DNA of 8,279 nucleotides, taken from NCBI GenBank assembly GCA_021805485.1, contig JAJZFF010000633.1, positions 1 through 8,279 on the forward strand, given 5' to 3'. The DNA is from Pseudomonadota bacterium. GTDB taxonomy: Bacteria > Pseudomonadota > Alphaproteobacteria > Acetobacterales > Acetobacteraceae. The notes beneath the pieces were generated by a model, which did not search any database, was not told where the DNA came from, and worked only from the letters and a program-made list of their open reading frames with translations. Below, piece by piece: positions 1-7,452 of this stretch (its first letter is position 1; every line of letters starts with the position of its first letter). Position numbers and translations under genes: made by a program.

Positions 1-1
1 A

Positions 2-367
2 CCGCAATCCTATTCCGGCCCGCCGCCGGGCCTCTCGACGCGCCTCTTCCTGCGTCTGGGCGGCGAGGGCATGCGCGCCTTCACGCTGCTGATCTATCCG
101 GCATCGGCGCCGTGGCGGGCGCGGTCGGAGACCCGGCTGGTGCTGCATGACACAGCCGGCCGGCCGCTGGCGGAGAAGCCGCTGGCGATCCCCTGCTCGG
201 GCTCGGCACTGGTCTTCGCCGACGCGGTGTTCGGGGCCGAGGCGCTCCGCGCCGCCGGCGAGGGCGGCTACGTCATCGTCCGCGACACGACCTGCCGCCT
301 ATTCGGCTATCACGGGCTGATGAACGCGGGCGGCGGCTTCTCGCTCGACCATATGTTCGGCTTCTGA
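2..367 (+). CDS. Unrecognised protein, C-terminal 121 residues (5' end outside window)
   Basis: The reading frame is open from the second base of the window to the TGA at 365-367, so the gene begins upstream. The first internal ATG (71) is probably not the start, because the 23 codons before it have ordinary coding composition and no stop. The visible part looks soluble, with no membrane segment. It has several stretches of alternating hydrophobic residues (for example TRLVLHD, LAIPCSGSALVF and GGYVIVRD), which suggests a mostly beta fold. The tail is rich in Gly, His and aromatic residues (RLFGYHGLMN, then SLDHMFGF at the very end). Two cysteines are visible, in IPCSG and TTCRLF. I do not recognise the family and assign no function. 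It shares the strand of proS but is separated from it by about 390 bases, so it is probably not in the same operon. The protein-coding call is fairly secure; identity is unknown. Confidence 0.7.
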   Translation, partial: PQSYSGPPPGLSTRLFLRLGGEGMRAFTLLIYPASAPWRARSETRLVLHDTAGRPLAEKPLAIPCSGSALVFADAVFGAEALRAAGEGGYVIVRDTTCRLFGYHGLMNAGGGFSLDHMFGF

Positions 368-451
368 ACGGAGGGTGCCCGAGGGAAGCGGCCCAAGGGA
401 AGCCGCGCAGTCGCGCTACGCGCGCCAATCAAGCGGGCCCGTACGCTAAAA

Positions 452-482
452 CGGCAGGAGGAGGATCGCCCCCATCCTGCCG
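452..482. other. Inverted repeat, 8-bp arms (possible minus-strand terminator)
   Basis: CGGCAGGA (452-459) and TCCTGCCG (475-482) are perfect reverse complements around a 15-nt loop. An inner GGAT/ATCC pairing offers an alternative register. On the + strand the stem is preceded by AAAA (448-451) and has no T-run after it. Read on the minus strand, the stem is followed by TTTT, the arrangement of a weak intrinsic terminator. No minus-strand gene is apparent to its right, so a terminator role would be for antisense transcription only. Confidence 0.35.
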
Positions 483-483
483 C

Positions 484-512
484 GCCAAGCCTGTCTCCTC
501 CCCAAACTTGGC
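484..512. repeat. Inverted repeat, 6-bp arms
   Basis: GCCAAG (484-489) and CTTGGC (507-512) are perfect reverse complements with a 17-nt loop, starting one base after the preceding 8-bp inverted repeat. Two more pairs can form beyond one mismatch. A short T-containing run (TCTTTCCCC, 524-532) follows, but it is too far away and too mixed for a standard terminator. It may be chance in GC-rich DNA. Confidence 0.25.
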
Positions 513-610
513 TCGCGCCCGGGTCTTTCCCCTCGGCAACGTGAAGCATCAGCTTGTTACAGCGGCTGGCGCGCCAAGTCACCCTGGTCTGACCGGATTC
601 AGCGACGACC

Positions 611-652
611 TCACGAATTTGTGATCACTAACCATCTTGTGCAATGCACAAT
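611..652 (+). promoter_or_regulatory. Candidate proS promoter/operator with two palindromes
   Basis: This block is clearly richer in A+T than its surroundings. It contains GTGATCAC (621-628), a perfect 8-bp palindrome, and TTGTGCA-A-TGCACAA (637-651), a perfect 7-bp inverted repeat around one central base. Such a 15-bp dyad is typical of a binding site for a homodimeric helix-turn-helix regulator, but I cannot name the regulator. A TTGTGA (619-624) could serve as a -35 element; no good -10 hexamer sits 17 bases downstream, so the promoter itself is not resolved. The dyad centre lies about 117 bases before the proS start. Confidence 0.4.
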
Positions 653-675
653 CGACCCATTCCACGCGACTCGCG

Positions 676-719
676 GCCGGGCTTCCGGCCCGGCGCGGGC
701 GCCTGTAGGGTGCGTCCGC
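676..719 (+). other. Two abutting hairpins in the presumed proS leader
   Basis: The first stem pairs GCCGGGC (676-682) with GCCCGGC (688-694), 7 bp around a 5-nt loop. The second begins at the very next base. GCGGGCGC (695-702) pairs with GCGTCCGC (712-719), 8 bp including one G-U, around a 9-nt loop. A pyrimidine-rich, C-rich run (716-747) follows, then the proS start at 761. There is no U-tract, so neither is a standard intrinsic terminator. The hairpins would lie in the 5' untranslated RNA if transcription starts in the palindromic block. Their folding is inferred by eye, and GC-rich DNA gives such stems by chance. Confidence 0.35.
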
Positions 720-760
720 CCCTGCCCCCCATCTTGTCCCCATTCTGGATGCCATCGCCG

Positions 761-2071
761 ATGCGCCTCTCCCGCTGCCTGATCCCCACGCTCAAGGAAA
801 CCCCGGCCGAGGCGCAGATCGCCTCGCATCGGCTGATGCTGCGCGCCGGTCTGGTGCGCCAGACCGCCGCCGGCATCTACGCCTGGCTGCCCGCCGGGCT
901 GCGCGTGCTCAACAACATCGCCCGCATCGTGCGTGAGGAGCAGGACGCGATCGGCGCCCAGGAGCTGCTCATGCCGACCATCCAGCCCGCCGAGTTATGG
1001 CGCGAAAGCGGGCGCTATGACGGATATGGCAAGGAGATGCTGCGCATCCGCGACCGCCACGATCGCGAACTGCTCTACGGGCCGACCAACGAGGAAATGA
1101 TCACCGACATTTTCCGCCAGTCGGTGCGCTCCTATCGCGAGCTGCCGCAGTCGGTGTACCATATCCAGTGGAAGTTCCGCGACGAGGTGCGGCCGCGTTT
1201 CGGCGTCATGCGCGGACGCGAATTCCTCATGAAGGACGCCTACAGCTTCGACCTCGACCATGCGGGCGCGGTGCGCAGCTACCGGCAAATGATGCTGGCC
1301 TACATGCGCACGTTCCAGCGCATGGGGCTCAAGGCGATCCCGATGCAAGCGGAGACCGGGCCGATCGGGGGAGACCTCAGCCACGAATTCATCATCCTGG
1401 CCCCGACCGGGGAGAGCCAGGTCTTCTACGACGCCGCCTTCGAGGCGATCGACTACTCGGGCGGCAATTTCGATCACGCCTCGGACAGCGATCTCGCCCG
1501 CTTCACCGCGCTGATGACGAGCCACTACGCCGCCACCGACGAGAAGCACGACGCCACCGCCTTCCAGCGCGTGCCGGAGGCCGACCGGCGCGAGGGCCGT
1601 GGCATCGAGGTCGGCCACATTTTCTATTTCGGCACCAAATACAGCGCCTCGATGGGCTTCGCCGTGGCCGGGCCGGACGGCGCGCCGCTGCATCCCGAGA
1701 TGGGCAGCTACGGCATCGGCGTCAGCCGCCTTGTCGGCGGCATCATCGAGGCGTCGCACGACGCGCAGGGCATCATCTGGCCCGACAGCGTCGCCCCGTT
1801 CCGTGCCGTCATCCTCAACCTAAAGCCGGGTGACGCCGTTTGCGACCGTGCCTGCGACGAGCTTTATGAGAGGCTCGGCACTGGCGTGCTGTATGACGAC
1901 CGCGCCGAGCGCGCCGGGGTGAAGTTCGCCGACGCCGATCTCATGGGCCATCCGTGGCAGATCATCGTCGGGCCGCGCGGCGCGGCCGCCGGCCGGGTTG
2001 AACTGAAGCGCCGGGCCAGCGGCGAACGCGCGGACCTTTCCCTCGACGAGGCGCTGGCGCGGCTGGGCTGA
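761..2071 (+). CDS. proS: Proline--tRNA ligase, short alphaproteobacterial type without full editing insertion
   Basis: This cytoplasmic class II aminoacyl-tRNA synthetase attaches proline to tRNA-Pro using ATP. The product is 436 residues. GPTNEE is at 107-112, motif 2 ([10 protein letters not shown]) at 139-148, then [14 protein letters not shown], and motif 3 ([10 protein letters not shown]) at 314-323. The anticodon-binding domain covers about 345-436 ([24 protein letters not shown]). Family knowledge: enterobacterial ProS is about 570 residues and carries a roughly 180-residue editing domain (INS) between motifs 2 and 3. Here motifs 2 and 3 are only about 170 residues apart, so the full INS is absent, as is usual in alphaproteobacteria. 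I chose the ATG at 761 because MRLSR...[11 protein letters not shown] is the usual family N-terminus. ATG 749 would add four residues, and ATG 644 would add 39 residues with no family resemblance. No strong ribosome-binding site precedes 761. It is first in the tight proS-lol-dnaE cluster. Confidence 0.97.
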   Translation: MRLSRCLIPTLKETPAEAQIASHRLMLRAGLVRQTAAGIYAWLPAGLRVLNNIARIVREEQDAIGAQELLMPTIQPAELWRESGRYDGYGKEMLRIRDRHDRELLYGPTNEEMITDIFRQSVRSYRELPQSVYHIQWKFRDEVRPRFGVMRGREFLMKDAYSFDLDHAGAVRSYRQMMLAYMRTFQRMGLKAIPMQAETGPIGGDLSHEFIILAPTGESQVFYDAAFEAIDYSGGNFDHASDSDLARFTALMTSHYAATDEKHDATAFQRVPEADRREGRGIEVGHIFYFGTKYSASMGFAVAGPDGAPLHPEMGSYGIGVSRLVGGIIEASHDAQGIIWPDSVAPFRAVILNLKPGDAVCDRACDELYERLGTGVLYDDRAERAGVKFADADLMGHPWQIIVGPRGAAAGRVELKRRASGERADLSLDEALARLG

Positions 2072-2073
2072 GC

Positions 2074-3321
2074 ATGTTCAACAGCTTCGAGCGCATGGTC
2101 GCCGGCCGCTATCTGCGCTCGCGGCGCGGCGAGCGGTTCGTTTCGGTGATCGCCGGGTTTTCCCTCGTCGGCATCGCGCTCGGCGTCGCGACGCTCATCA
2201 TCGTCATGAGCGTCATGGGCGGATTCAAGGTCGATCTGCTCAACCGCATCCTCGGCCTCAACGGCCATCTCGGTATCTATGCCGAGGGCGCGCCGCTGCG
2301 CGACTACGATTCGCTCGTGGCGCGGCTGCGCGCCATGGGCGATGTCGTCTCGGCGGTGCCGGTGGTCGATGGCCAGGCGCTGCTGACCACCGATCGGGGT
2401 GGCACCGGCGGCCTCGTCCGCGGCATCGCGCCGGCCGATCTGCGTGCCCTGAGCGCCGTCAGCCGCAACATCCGCGCCGGCTCGCTCGATGGTTTCACCG
2501 GCGAGGATGCCATCGCCATCGGTGTCGGCCTTGCCCAGCGCTTCGGATTGCGCGTCGGCGATTCGCTCACGCTGGTCTCCCCGCAGGGGGCGGCGACCGC
2601 GTTCGGCACCGTGCCGCGCGTGCGCGCCTACAAGGTGGTCGCCATCTTCCAGGTCGGCCTCAACGAATATGACAGCAACTACGTGTTCCTGCCGCTGCAG
2701 GCCGCGCAGATCTTCTTCCAGTCCAAGGGCGCGGTGACGCAGATCGAGGTGCGGGTGCGCGATCCGCTGCGCGTCGGCGAGGTCAGCGACGCGATCCGCG
2801 ACGCGCTCGGCGACCTGCCGATCCGCATCGTCGACTGGCAGCACAGCAACGACAGTTTCTTCGCCGCGGTCCAGGTCGAGCAGAACGTGATGTTTCTGAT
2901 CCTGACCCTGATCATCCTCGTGGCCGCCTTCAACGTCGTCTCCTCGCTGATCATGATGGTCAAGGACAAGACGCGCGACATCGCCGTGCTGCGCACCATC
3001 GGCGCCGGCCAGGGGGCGGTGATGCGCATCTTCCTGATGTGCGGCGCCTCCGTCGGGGTCACCGGCACTCTCGCCGGCACCGCGCTCGGCGTCGTCTTCT
3101 GCCACAACATCCGCACCATCCAGGGCTGGGTGGAGGCGGCGACGGGGGCGCAGGTATTCAACCCGGAGGTCTACTACCTGACGCATCTGCCGGCACGGCT
3201 GGATTGGCACGAGGTGACGCAGATCATCGCCATGGCGCTGGGGCTTTCGCTCGTCGCCACGCTCTATCCGAGCTGGCGTGCGGCGCGCACCGATCCGATC
3301 GAGGCGCTGCGGCATGAGTGA
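2074..3321 (+). CDS. lolC: Lipoprotein-releasing ABC transporter permease, LolC/LolE family
   Basis: This is the inner-membrane subunit that, with the ATPase LolD, extracts outer-membrane lipoproteins and passes them to the periplasmic carrier LolA. The 415-residue product is the usual family size. TM1 is at about 22-48, a large periplasmic domain at about 49-268, TM2 at about 271-296, TM3 at about 314-343 and TM4 at about 380-400. The cytoplasmic coupling segment [15 protein letters not shown] (297-311) between TM2 and TM3 and the tail [18 protein letters not shown] (398-415) are strong family marks. The ATG lies 2 nt after the proS stop, and the 3' end overlaps lolD by 8 nt, indicating translational coupling. 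Only one permease gene is present, whereas E. coli has lolC and lolE flanking lolD. Here it may act as a homodimer, as described for single-permease (LolF-type) systems, so the choice between lolC and lolE as a name is arbitrary. Confidence 0.95.
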   Translation: MFNSFERMVAGRYLRSRRGERFVSVIAGFSLVGIALGVATLIIVMSVMGGFKVDLLNRILGLNGHLGIYAEGAPLRDYDSLVARLRAMGDVVSAVPVVDGQALLTTDRGGTGGLVRGIAPADLRALSAVSRNIRAGSLDGFTGEDAIAIGVGLAQRFGLRVGDSLTLVSPQGAATAFGTVPRVRAYKVVAIFQVGLNEYDSNYVFLPLQAAQIFFQSKGAVTQIEVRVRDPLRVGEVSDAIRDALGDLPIRIVDWQHSNDSFFAAVQVEQNVMFLILTLIILVAAFNVVSSLIMMVKDKTRDIAVLRTIGAGQGAVMRIFLMCGASVGVTGTLAGTALGVVFCHNIRTIQGWVEAATGAQVFNPEVYYLTHLPARLDWHEVTQIIAMALGLSLVATLYPSWRAARTDPIEALRHE

Positions 3322-3991
3322 CCCGCTGGTGCTGCGCGCGGTGCGGCGCGTCTTCCGCACCGAGGGTGGGGCGCTGCCGGTGCTGTGCGGCGCCGATCTG
3401 ACATTGCGGGCGGGCGAGATCGTCGCCCTCGTCGCCCCCTCCGGCAGCGGCAAATCCACCTTGCTGCATCTCGCGGGCCTGCTGGAAAAGCCCGATGGCG
3501 GCAGCGTTCTCGTCGACGGGCGCGATGCCGCGGCGCTGGCGGACGCGGAGCGCACGCGCATCCGCCGCGACCGCATCGGCTTCGTCTACCAGTTCCACCA
3601 CCTGCTCGGCGAATTCACCGCCCAGGAGAATGTCGCCCTGCCGCAGATCCTGGCTGGGCGGACGCGACGCGCGGCGCTCGCCCATGCCGCCGAACTGCTC
3701 GGCATGCTCGGCCTCTCGGCGCGGCTCACCCATCTGCCGGGCAAGCTCTCCGGCGGCGAGCAGCAGCGTGTCGCCATCGCGCGCGCGCTCGCCAACGCGC
3801 CCGGGTTGCTGCTCGCCGACGAGCCGACCGGCAATCTCGATGTGCACACCGCTGAATTCGTGTTCGATGCGCTGCTCGATGTGGTCCGCCACCACGGTGT
3901 CGCGGCACTCATCGCCACGCACAACGCCGACCTGGCCCAGCGCATGGACCGCACGGTGCGCCTGCGCGACGGGCTGATCGAACCGGGCTGA
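3314..3991 (+). CDS. lolD: Lipoprotein-releasing ABC transporter ATP-binding protein
   Basis: This is the cytoplasmic ATPase of the Lol lipoprotein-release complex, and it powers the adjacent permease. The 225-residue product has every nucleotide-binding motif in order. The Walker A is APSGSGKST (41-49), with Ala in place of the first Gly, a substitution I believe is common in alphaproteobacterial LolD. The Q-loop Gln is at 93 (YQFHHLL). The signature is LSGGEQQ (145-151), and Walker B is LLLADE with catalytic Glu170. The D-loop GNLD is at 173-176 and the H-loop His at 203. I chose the ATG at 3314 because [10 protein letters not shown] fits the family and the ATG overlaps the lolC stop by 8 nt (ATGAGTGA). 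A GAGG at 3301-3304 is a plausible ribosome-binding site. An upstream in-frame ATG (3278) would only add 12 Arg-rich residues encoded inside the lolC C-terminus. The dnaE start follows 4 nt after the stop. Confidence 0.96.
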   Translation: MSDPLVLRAVRRVFRTEGGALPVLCGADLTLRAGEIVALVAPSGSGKSTLLHLAGLLEKPDGGSVLVDGRDAAALADAERTRIRRDRIGFVYQFHHLLGEFTAQENVALPQILAGRTRRAALAHAAELLGMLGLSARLTHLPGKLSGGEQQRVAIARALANAPGLLLADEPTGNLDVHTAEFVFDALLDVVRHHGVAALIATHNADLAQRMDRTVRLRDGLIEPG

Positions 3992-3995
3992 GCCG

Positions 3996-6900
3996 ATGGC
4001 GCGCGCCGATTTCGTCCATCTCAGCGTGCATTCCGCCTATTCGCTCAGCGAAGGGGCGATCAAGGCAGAGAAGTTGCCCGCGCTGGCCCGCGAGGCCGGC
4101 ATGCCGGCGGTGGCGCTCACGGACAGCGGCAATCTGTTCGGCGCGCTCGAGTTCAGCCAGGCCGCCGTGGCGAAGGGCGTGCAGCCGATCATCGGCTGCC
4201 AGCTCGCGCTGACGCGCCTGGACAATCCGCGCCTGCCGCCGGAAACGCTGGTGCTGCTGGCGCAGGATGCCGTCGGGCTCGATAATCTCCAGCGCCTGTC
4301 CTCGGCTGGCTTTCTGCACACCGAGCCCGGGCTGCGGCCCCAGGTCGGGCTCGACACGCTGTGCCAGCACGCGGCCGGGCTGATCCTGCTCACCGGCGGC
4401 GGTGCCGGCCCGCTGGCGAGGCTTCTCGCCGACGGTCAGCGCGATGAGGCGGAGCGGCTTCTCGCCGCCCTCGCCGAGGCGTTCGCGGACCGCACGGTCG
4501 TCGAACTCCATCGCCATGGCGGGGCCCTCGAGACGGCGATCGAGCCCGGGCTGATCGCGCTCGCCGATGCCGCCGGCCTGCCGCTGGTGGCGACGAATGA
4601 TTGCTATTTCGCGCGCCCGGAGATGTACGAGGCGCACGATGCGCTGCTCTGCATCGCCGAAGGCCGCGTGCTCTCGGAAACGGCGCGCCGGCGCGTCACG
4701 CCCGGGCACTGGTTCAAGTCCGCCGCCGCGATGCGCGCGGCGTTCGCGGATCTTCCGGAAGCCTGCGACAACACCATCGCCATCGCCCGGCGCTGCGCGG
4801 TGATGGCCGAGCCGCGCAAGCCGCTGCTGCCGGTCTGTCCCAAGGTGCACGACGGCGCCAGCGAGGAGGAGACGGTGCGCGCCATGGCGCGCGACGGGCT
4901 CGCTGCGCGCCTCGCCGCGATGGGTGCCGACGCTGCGACCGGGGCGCGCTACCGCGACCGGCTCGCGTACGAGCTCGAAATCATCGCCCGGATGGGTTTC
5001 CCGGGCTATTTCCTCATCGTTGCCGACTTCATCCAGTGGGCGAAATCGCAGGGCATCCCGGTGGGTCCGGGGCGCGGCTCGGGCGCGGGCTCTGTCGTCG
5101 CCTGGGCATTGACCATCACGGATCTCGATCCGCTGCGCTTCAACCTGCTGTTCGAGCGGTTCCTCAATCCCGAACGCGTGTCGATGCCGGATTTCGACAT
5201 CGATTTCTGCCAGGACCGGCGGGACGAGGTGATCGAGTATGTGCGCCGTGAATATGGCGCGGACCGGGTGGCGCAGATCATCACCTTCGGCAAGCTGCAG
5301 GCGCGCGCAGCGGTGCGCGATGTCGGGCGCGTGCTCGGTCTGCCTTTCGGCCAGGTGAACAAAGTCGCCGAGCTGATTCCGAACAATCCGGCCAAGCCGG
5401 TGACGCTGCAGCAGGCGATCGATGGCGAGCCGCGTCTGCAGCAGCTGCGTGACGACGACGAGGCGATCCGCAGGCTGCTGGAGATCGCCCTGCAGATCGA
5501 GGGACTCTATCGCCACGCCAGCACCCATGCCGCCGGCGTCGTCATTGGCGACCGACCGCTGATCGAGCTGGTGCCGCTCTATCGCGATCCGCGTTCGGAG
5601 CTGCTCGTCACCCAGTATTCGATGAAATATGTCGAGCAGGCGGGGCTGGTTAAGTTCGACTTTCTCGGCCTGACGACGCTTACCATCCTGCACAAGGCGG
5701 TGCTCTTCCTGCGCGAGCTGGGCCTTCGGATCGATCTCGACCGGCTGCCACTCGACGATGCACGCACCTACGACATGCTGCAGAAGGGTGATGCCGGCGG
5801 GGTGTTCCAGTTCGAAAGCCAGGGCATGCGCGACGTGCTGCGCCAGATGCGCCCGGACCGGTTCGAGGATCTGATCGCCGCCGTCGCGCTCTATCGCCCC
5901 GGGCCGATGGCGAACATCCCCGCCTATTGCCAGCGCAAGCACGGCGAGGCGTGGGAGCCGCCGCATCCGGCCATCCGCGAGATCCTGGACGAGACCTACG
6001 GCATCATGGTCTACCAGGAACAGGTGATGCAGATCGCCCAGACGATGGCGGGCTACTCGCTCGGCGCGGCGGACCTGCTGCGGCGGGCGATGGGCAAGAA
6101 GATCCGCGCCGAGATGGAGGCGCAGCGGCGCATCTTCACCGATGGCGCCACCGCCAACGGCATCGAGCCTGCCAAGGCCGGCGAGATTTTCGACCTGATG
6201 GCGAAGTTCGCAGACTATGGCTTCAACAAATCCCACGCTGCCGCCTACGCGCTGCTCGCCTATCAGACCGCGTGGATGCGCGCGAACCATCCGGTGGCCT
6301 TCATCGCCGCCTGTCTCTCGCTCGCCATCAACAACACCGACCGGCTCGCGGCGCTGCGCCAGGAGGCGGGCCGGCTCGGCATTCGCATCCTGCCCCCGGA
6401 CATCAACCGCTCGGCGGCCGATTTCAGCATCGAGCGCCTCGCCGACGGCAGCCTGGCGATCCGCTACGCGCTCGCCGCCGTGAAGAAGGTCGGCATGGCG
6501 GCGATGCGCTCGCTGACCGCGGCGCGCGGCGCACGGCCCTTCACCGATCTCGCCGATTTCGCCGTGCGCATCGAGCCGCAATCGCTCAACCGCATGCAGA
6601 TCGAGACGCTCGCCCGCGCCGGCGCGTTCGACTCCCTGGGCGAAAGCCGGGCACGGGTGGTGGCCGGTGCGGAGACCATCCTTCGCCGCGCCCAGGAAGC
6701 CGCCGAGGAGCGCGGCAGCGGCCAGGTCGGCCTGTTCGGCGGCGGGCAGCCCGAGCCACTGCGCCTGCCAACGGTCGCGGAGTGGCAGAGCCTCGACCGG
6801 CTCGGCTACGAGGCCGAGGCGATCGGCTTCCACCTCACGGCTCACCCGCTCGATGCCTACGCCACCGCCCTGCGCCGCCTCGGCGTCGTGGCGAGCAACC

Positions 6901-7412
6901 AGCTCGAAGCGCGCGCCGTCAATGGCGCGGCGCGGGTCAAGCTCGCCGGCACCGTGGTCGCGGTGAAGCAGCGCATGACCCGCACCGGCAGCCGCATGGC
7001 CTGGGTACGGCTCACCGACATGGCCGGCTCCTATGAAGTGACGCTGTTCAGCGAAGTGCTCGCCCGCGCCGGCGCGCTGCTGGAGCCGGGCACGAGCGTG
7101 CTGGCGAGCGCCGATATCCGCCTCGAAGGCGAGACGCTGCGCATCACCGCGCAAGATCTCACCGGCCTCGACGCGGCGGCCGCCTCAGCGGCCAGCGGGC
7201 TGCGCGTCTGGCTCGGCGCCGGCGAGGCGGTGGCGTCGATCCGCGCCCTGCTCGGGCGCGAACGCGGCGGCCGCGGGCGGGTGGTGCTGATCCCCCGGAT
7301 CGGTCCGGCGCAGTCGGTCGAGATCGCGCTGCCGGGCGGCTTCCACGTCACGCCACGGCTCGGCGAGGCGCTGAAGCAGGTGGCGGGTGTGGAGGCGGTC
7401 GAGGAGCTCTGA
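3996..7412 (+). CDS. dnaE: DNA polymerase III subunit alpha (replicative polymerase)
   Basis: This is the catalytic subunit of the chromosomal replicase, a C-family polymerase of 1138 residues. The N-terminal PHP domain (about 5-270) starts [11 protein letters not shown]. The first metal-binding pair reads H8-x-S10 rather than HxH, and D43 is followed by Ser rather than His, so this PHP is probably not a working exonuclease; a separate DnaQ-type proofreader is expected. The palm has PGRGSGAGS (358-366), the catalytic PDFDID (398-403, Asp401 and Asp403) and VKFDFLG with Asp555, the same numbering as the E. coli triad. The fingers carry [14 protein letters not shown] (669-682) and [19 protein letters not shown] (742-760). 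A helix-hairpin-helix region lies at about 820-880. QVGLF (910-914) matches the internal beta-clamp-binding motif. An OB fold follows (about 982-1056), then a tau-binding-like C-terminus (about 1066-1138). It ends the operon, converging on purH. Confidence 0.98.
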   Translation: MARADFVHLSVHSAYSLSEGAIKAEKLPALAREAGMPAVALTDSGNLFGALEFSQAAVAKGVQPIIGCQLALTRLDNPRLPPETLVLLAQDAVGLDNLQRLSSAGFLHTEPGLRPQVGLDTLCQHAAGLILLTGGGAGPLARLLADGQRDEAERLLAALAEAFADRTVVELHRHGGALETAIEPGLIALADAAGLPLVATNDCYFARPEMYEAHDALLCIAEGRVLSETARRRVTPGHWFKSAAAMRAAFADLPEACDNTIAIARRCAVMAEPRKPLLPVCPKVHDGASEEETVRAMARDGLAARLAAMGADAATGARYRDRLAYELEIIARMGFPGYFLIVADFIQWAKSQGIPVGPGRGSGAGSVVAWALTITDLDPLRFNLLFERFLNPERVSMPDFDIDFCQDRRDEVIEYVRREYGADRVAQIITFGKLQARAAVRDVGRVLGLPFGQVNKVAELIPNNPAKPVTLQQAIDGEPRLQQLRDDDEAIRRLLEIALQIEGLYRHASTHAAGVVIGDRPLIELVPLYRDPRSELLVTQYSMKYVEQAGLVKFDFLGLTTLTILHKAVLFLRELGLRIDLDRLPLDDARTYDMLQKGDAGGVFQFESQGMRDVLRQMRPDRFEDLIAAVALYRPGPMANIPAYCQRKHGEAWEPPHPAIREILDETYGIMVYQEQVMQIAQTMAGYSLGAADLLRRAMGKKIRAEMEAQRRIFTDGATANGIEPAKAGEIFDLMAKFADYGFNKSHAAAYALLAYQTAWMRANHPVAFIAACLSLAINNTDRLAALRQEAGRLGIRILPPDINRSAADFSIERLADGSLAIRYALAAVKKVGMAAMRSLTAARGARPFTDLADFAVRIEPQSLNRMQIETLARAGAFDSLGESRARVVAGAETILRRAQEAAEERGSGQVGLFGGGQPEPLRLPTVAEWQSLDRLGYEAEAIGFHLTAHPLDAYATALRRLGVVASNQLEARAVNGAARVKLAGTVVAVKQRMTRTGSRMAWVRLTDMAGSYEVTLFSEVLARAGALLEPGTSVLASADIRLEGETLRITAQDLTGLDAAAASAASGLRVWLGAGEAVASIRALLGRERGGRGRVVLIPRIGPAQSVEIALPGGFHVTPRLGEALKQVAGVEAVEEL

Positions 7413-7416
7413 GCGC

Positions 7417-7452
7417 CGGTTGGTTTCCGCCAACCGCCCTCAGTGGCGGAAA
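7417..7452. terminator. Candidate bidirectional terminator with two alternative hairpins between dnaE and purH
   Basis: Two stems overlap here. CGGTTGG (7417-7423) pairs with CCAACCG (7430-7436), 7 bp around a 6-nt loop. TTTCCGCCA (7424-7432) pairs perfectly with TGGCGGAAA (7444-7452), 9 bp around an 11-nt loop. They share bases 7430-7432, so they exclude each other. The longer one covers the purH stop codon and its last codons. Both read equally on either strand, which suits convergent genes. Neither is followed by a real T-run on either strand, so classical intrinsic termination is uncertain; blocking of read-through or 3' end protection is possible. Confidence 0.4.

Larger units (their letters stand above)
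368..760. other. Gene-free region upstream of proS
   Basis: No convincing gene lies in these roughly 390 bases. The short frames on both strands are Arg/Gly/Pro-rich and have no recognisable motifs. The frame that continues proS upstream (from an ATG at 644) runs through inverted repeats and lacks family resemblance. The region holds a small 5-bp stem just after the upstream gene (388-406), two successive inverted repeats (452-512), an AT-richer block with two palindromes (about 611-652) and two abutting GC-rich hairpins (676-719). The string CGCGCCAA occurs three times (421-428, 481-488, 570-577). No tRNA cloverleaf was seen. The likely role is a promoter plus a long leader for the proS operon. 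Confidence 0.6.

Noticed and set aside
402..428. Short GC-rich dyads just after the first gene as its terminator
   Set aside because: The stems are only 5 bp (for example 388-392 with 402-406), there is no T-run, and such dyads are expected by chance at this GC content.
644..760. A 39-residue N-terminal extension of ProS from an upstream in-frame ATG
   Set aside because: The extension is Pro/Arg-rich, overlaps the palindrome and the leader hairpins, and precedes a typical ProS N-terminus (MRLSR). The length from 761 (436 residues) already fits the family.
995..1759. A 254-codon minus-strand frame inside proS
   Set aside because: It is an antisense shadow of a well-supported synthetase gene, with no recognisable motif.
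1864..3576. A 570-codon open frame on the minus strand across the proS end, lolC and lolD start
   Set aside because: It is the same codon-complement effect over lolC, which is in register with it. The composition is low-complexity Arg/Asp/His/Ala and it crosses three confidently assigned genes.
3909..7154. A 1081-codon open frame on the minus strand antisense to dnaE
   Set aside because: Its codons are exact reverse complements of the dnaE codons, so an antisense stop needs a sense TTA, CTA or TCA. These are rare in GC-rich genomes, which explains the length. The product is a His/Arg/Ala/Gly/Asp-rich string with no domain motifs, while dnaE is intact and certain.
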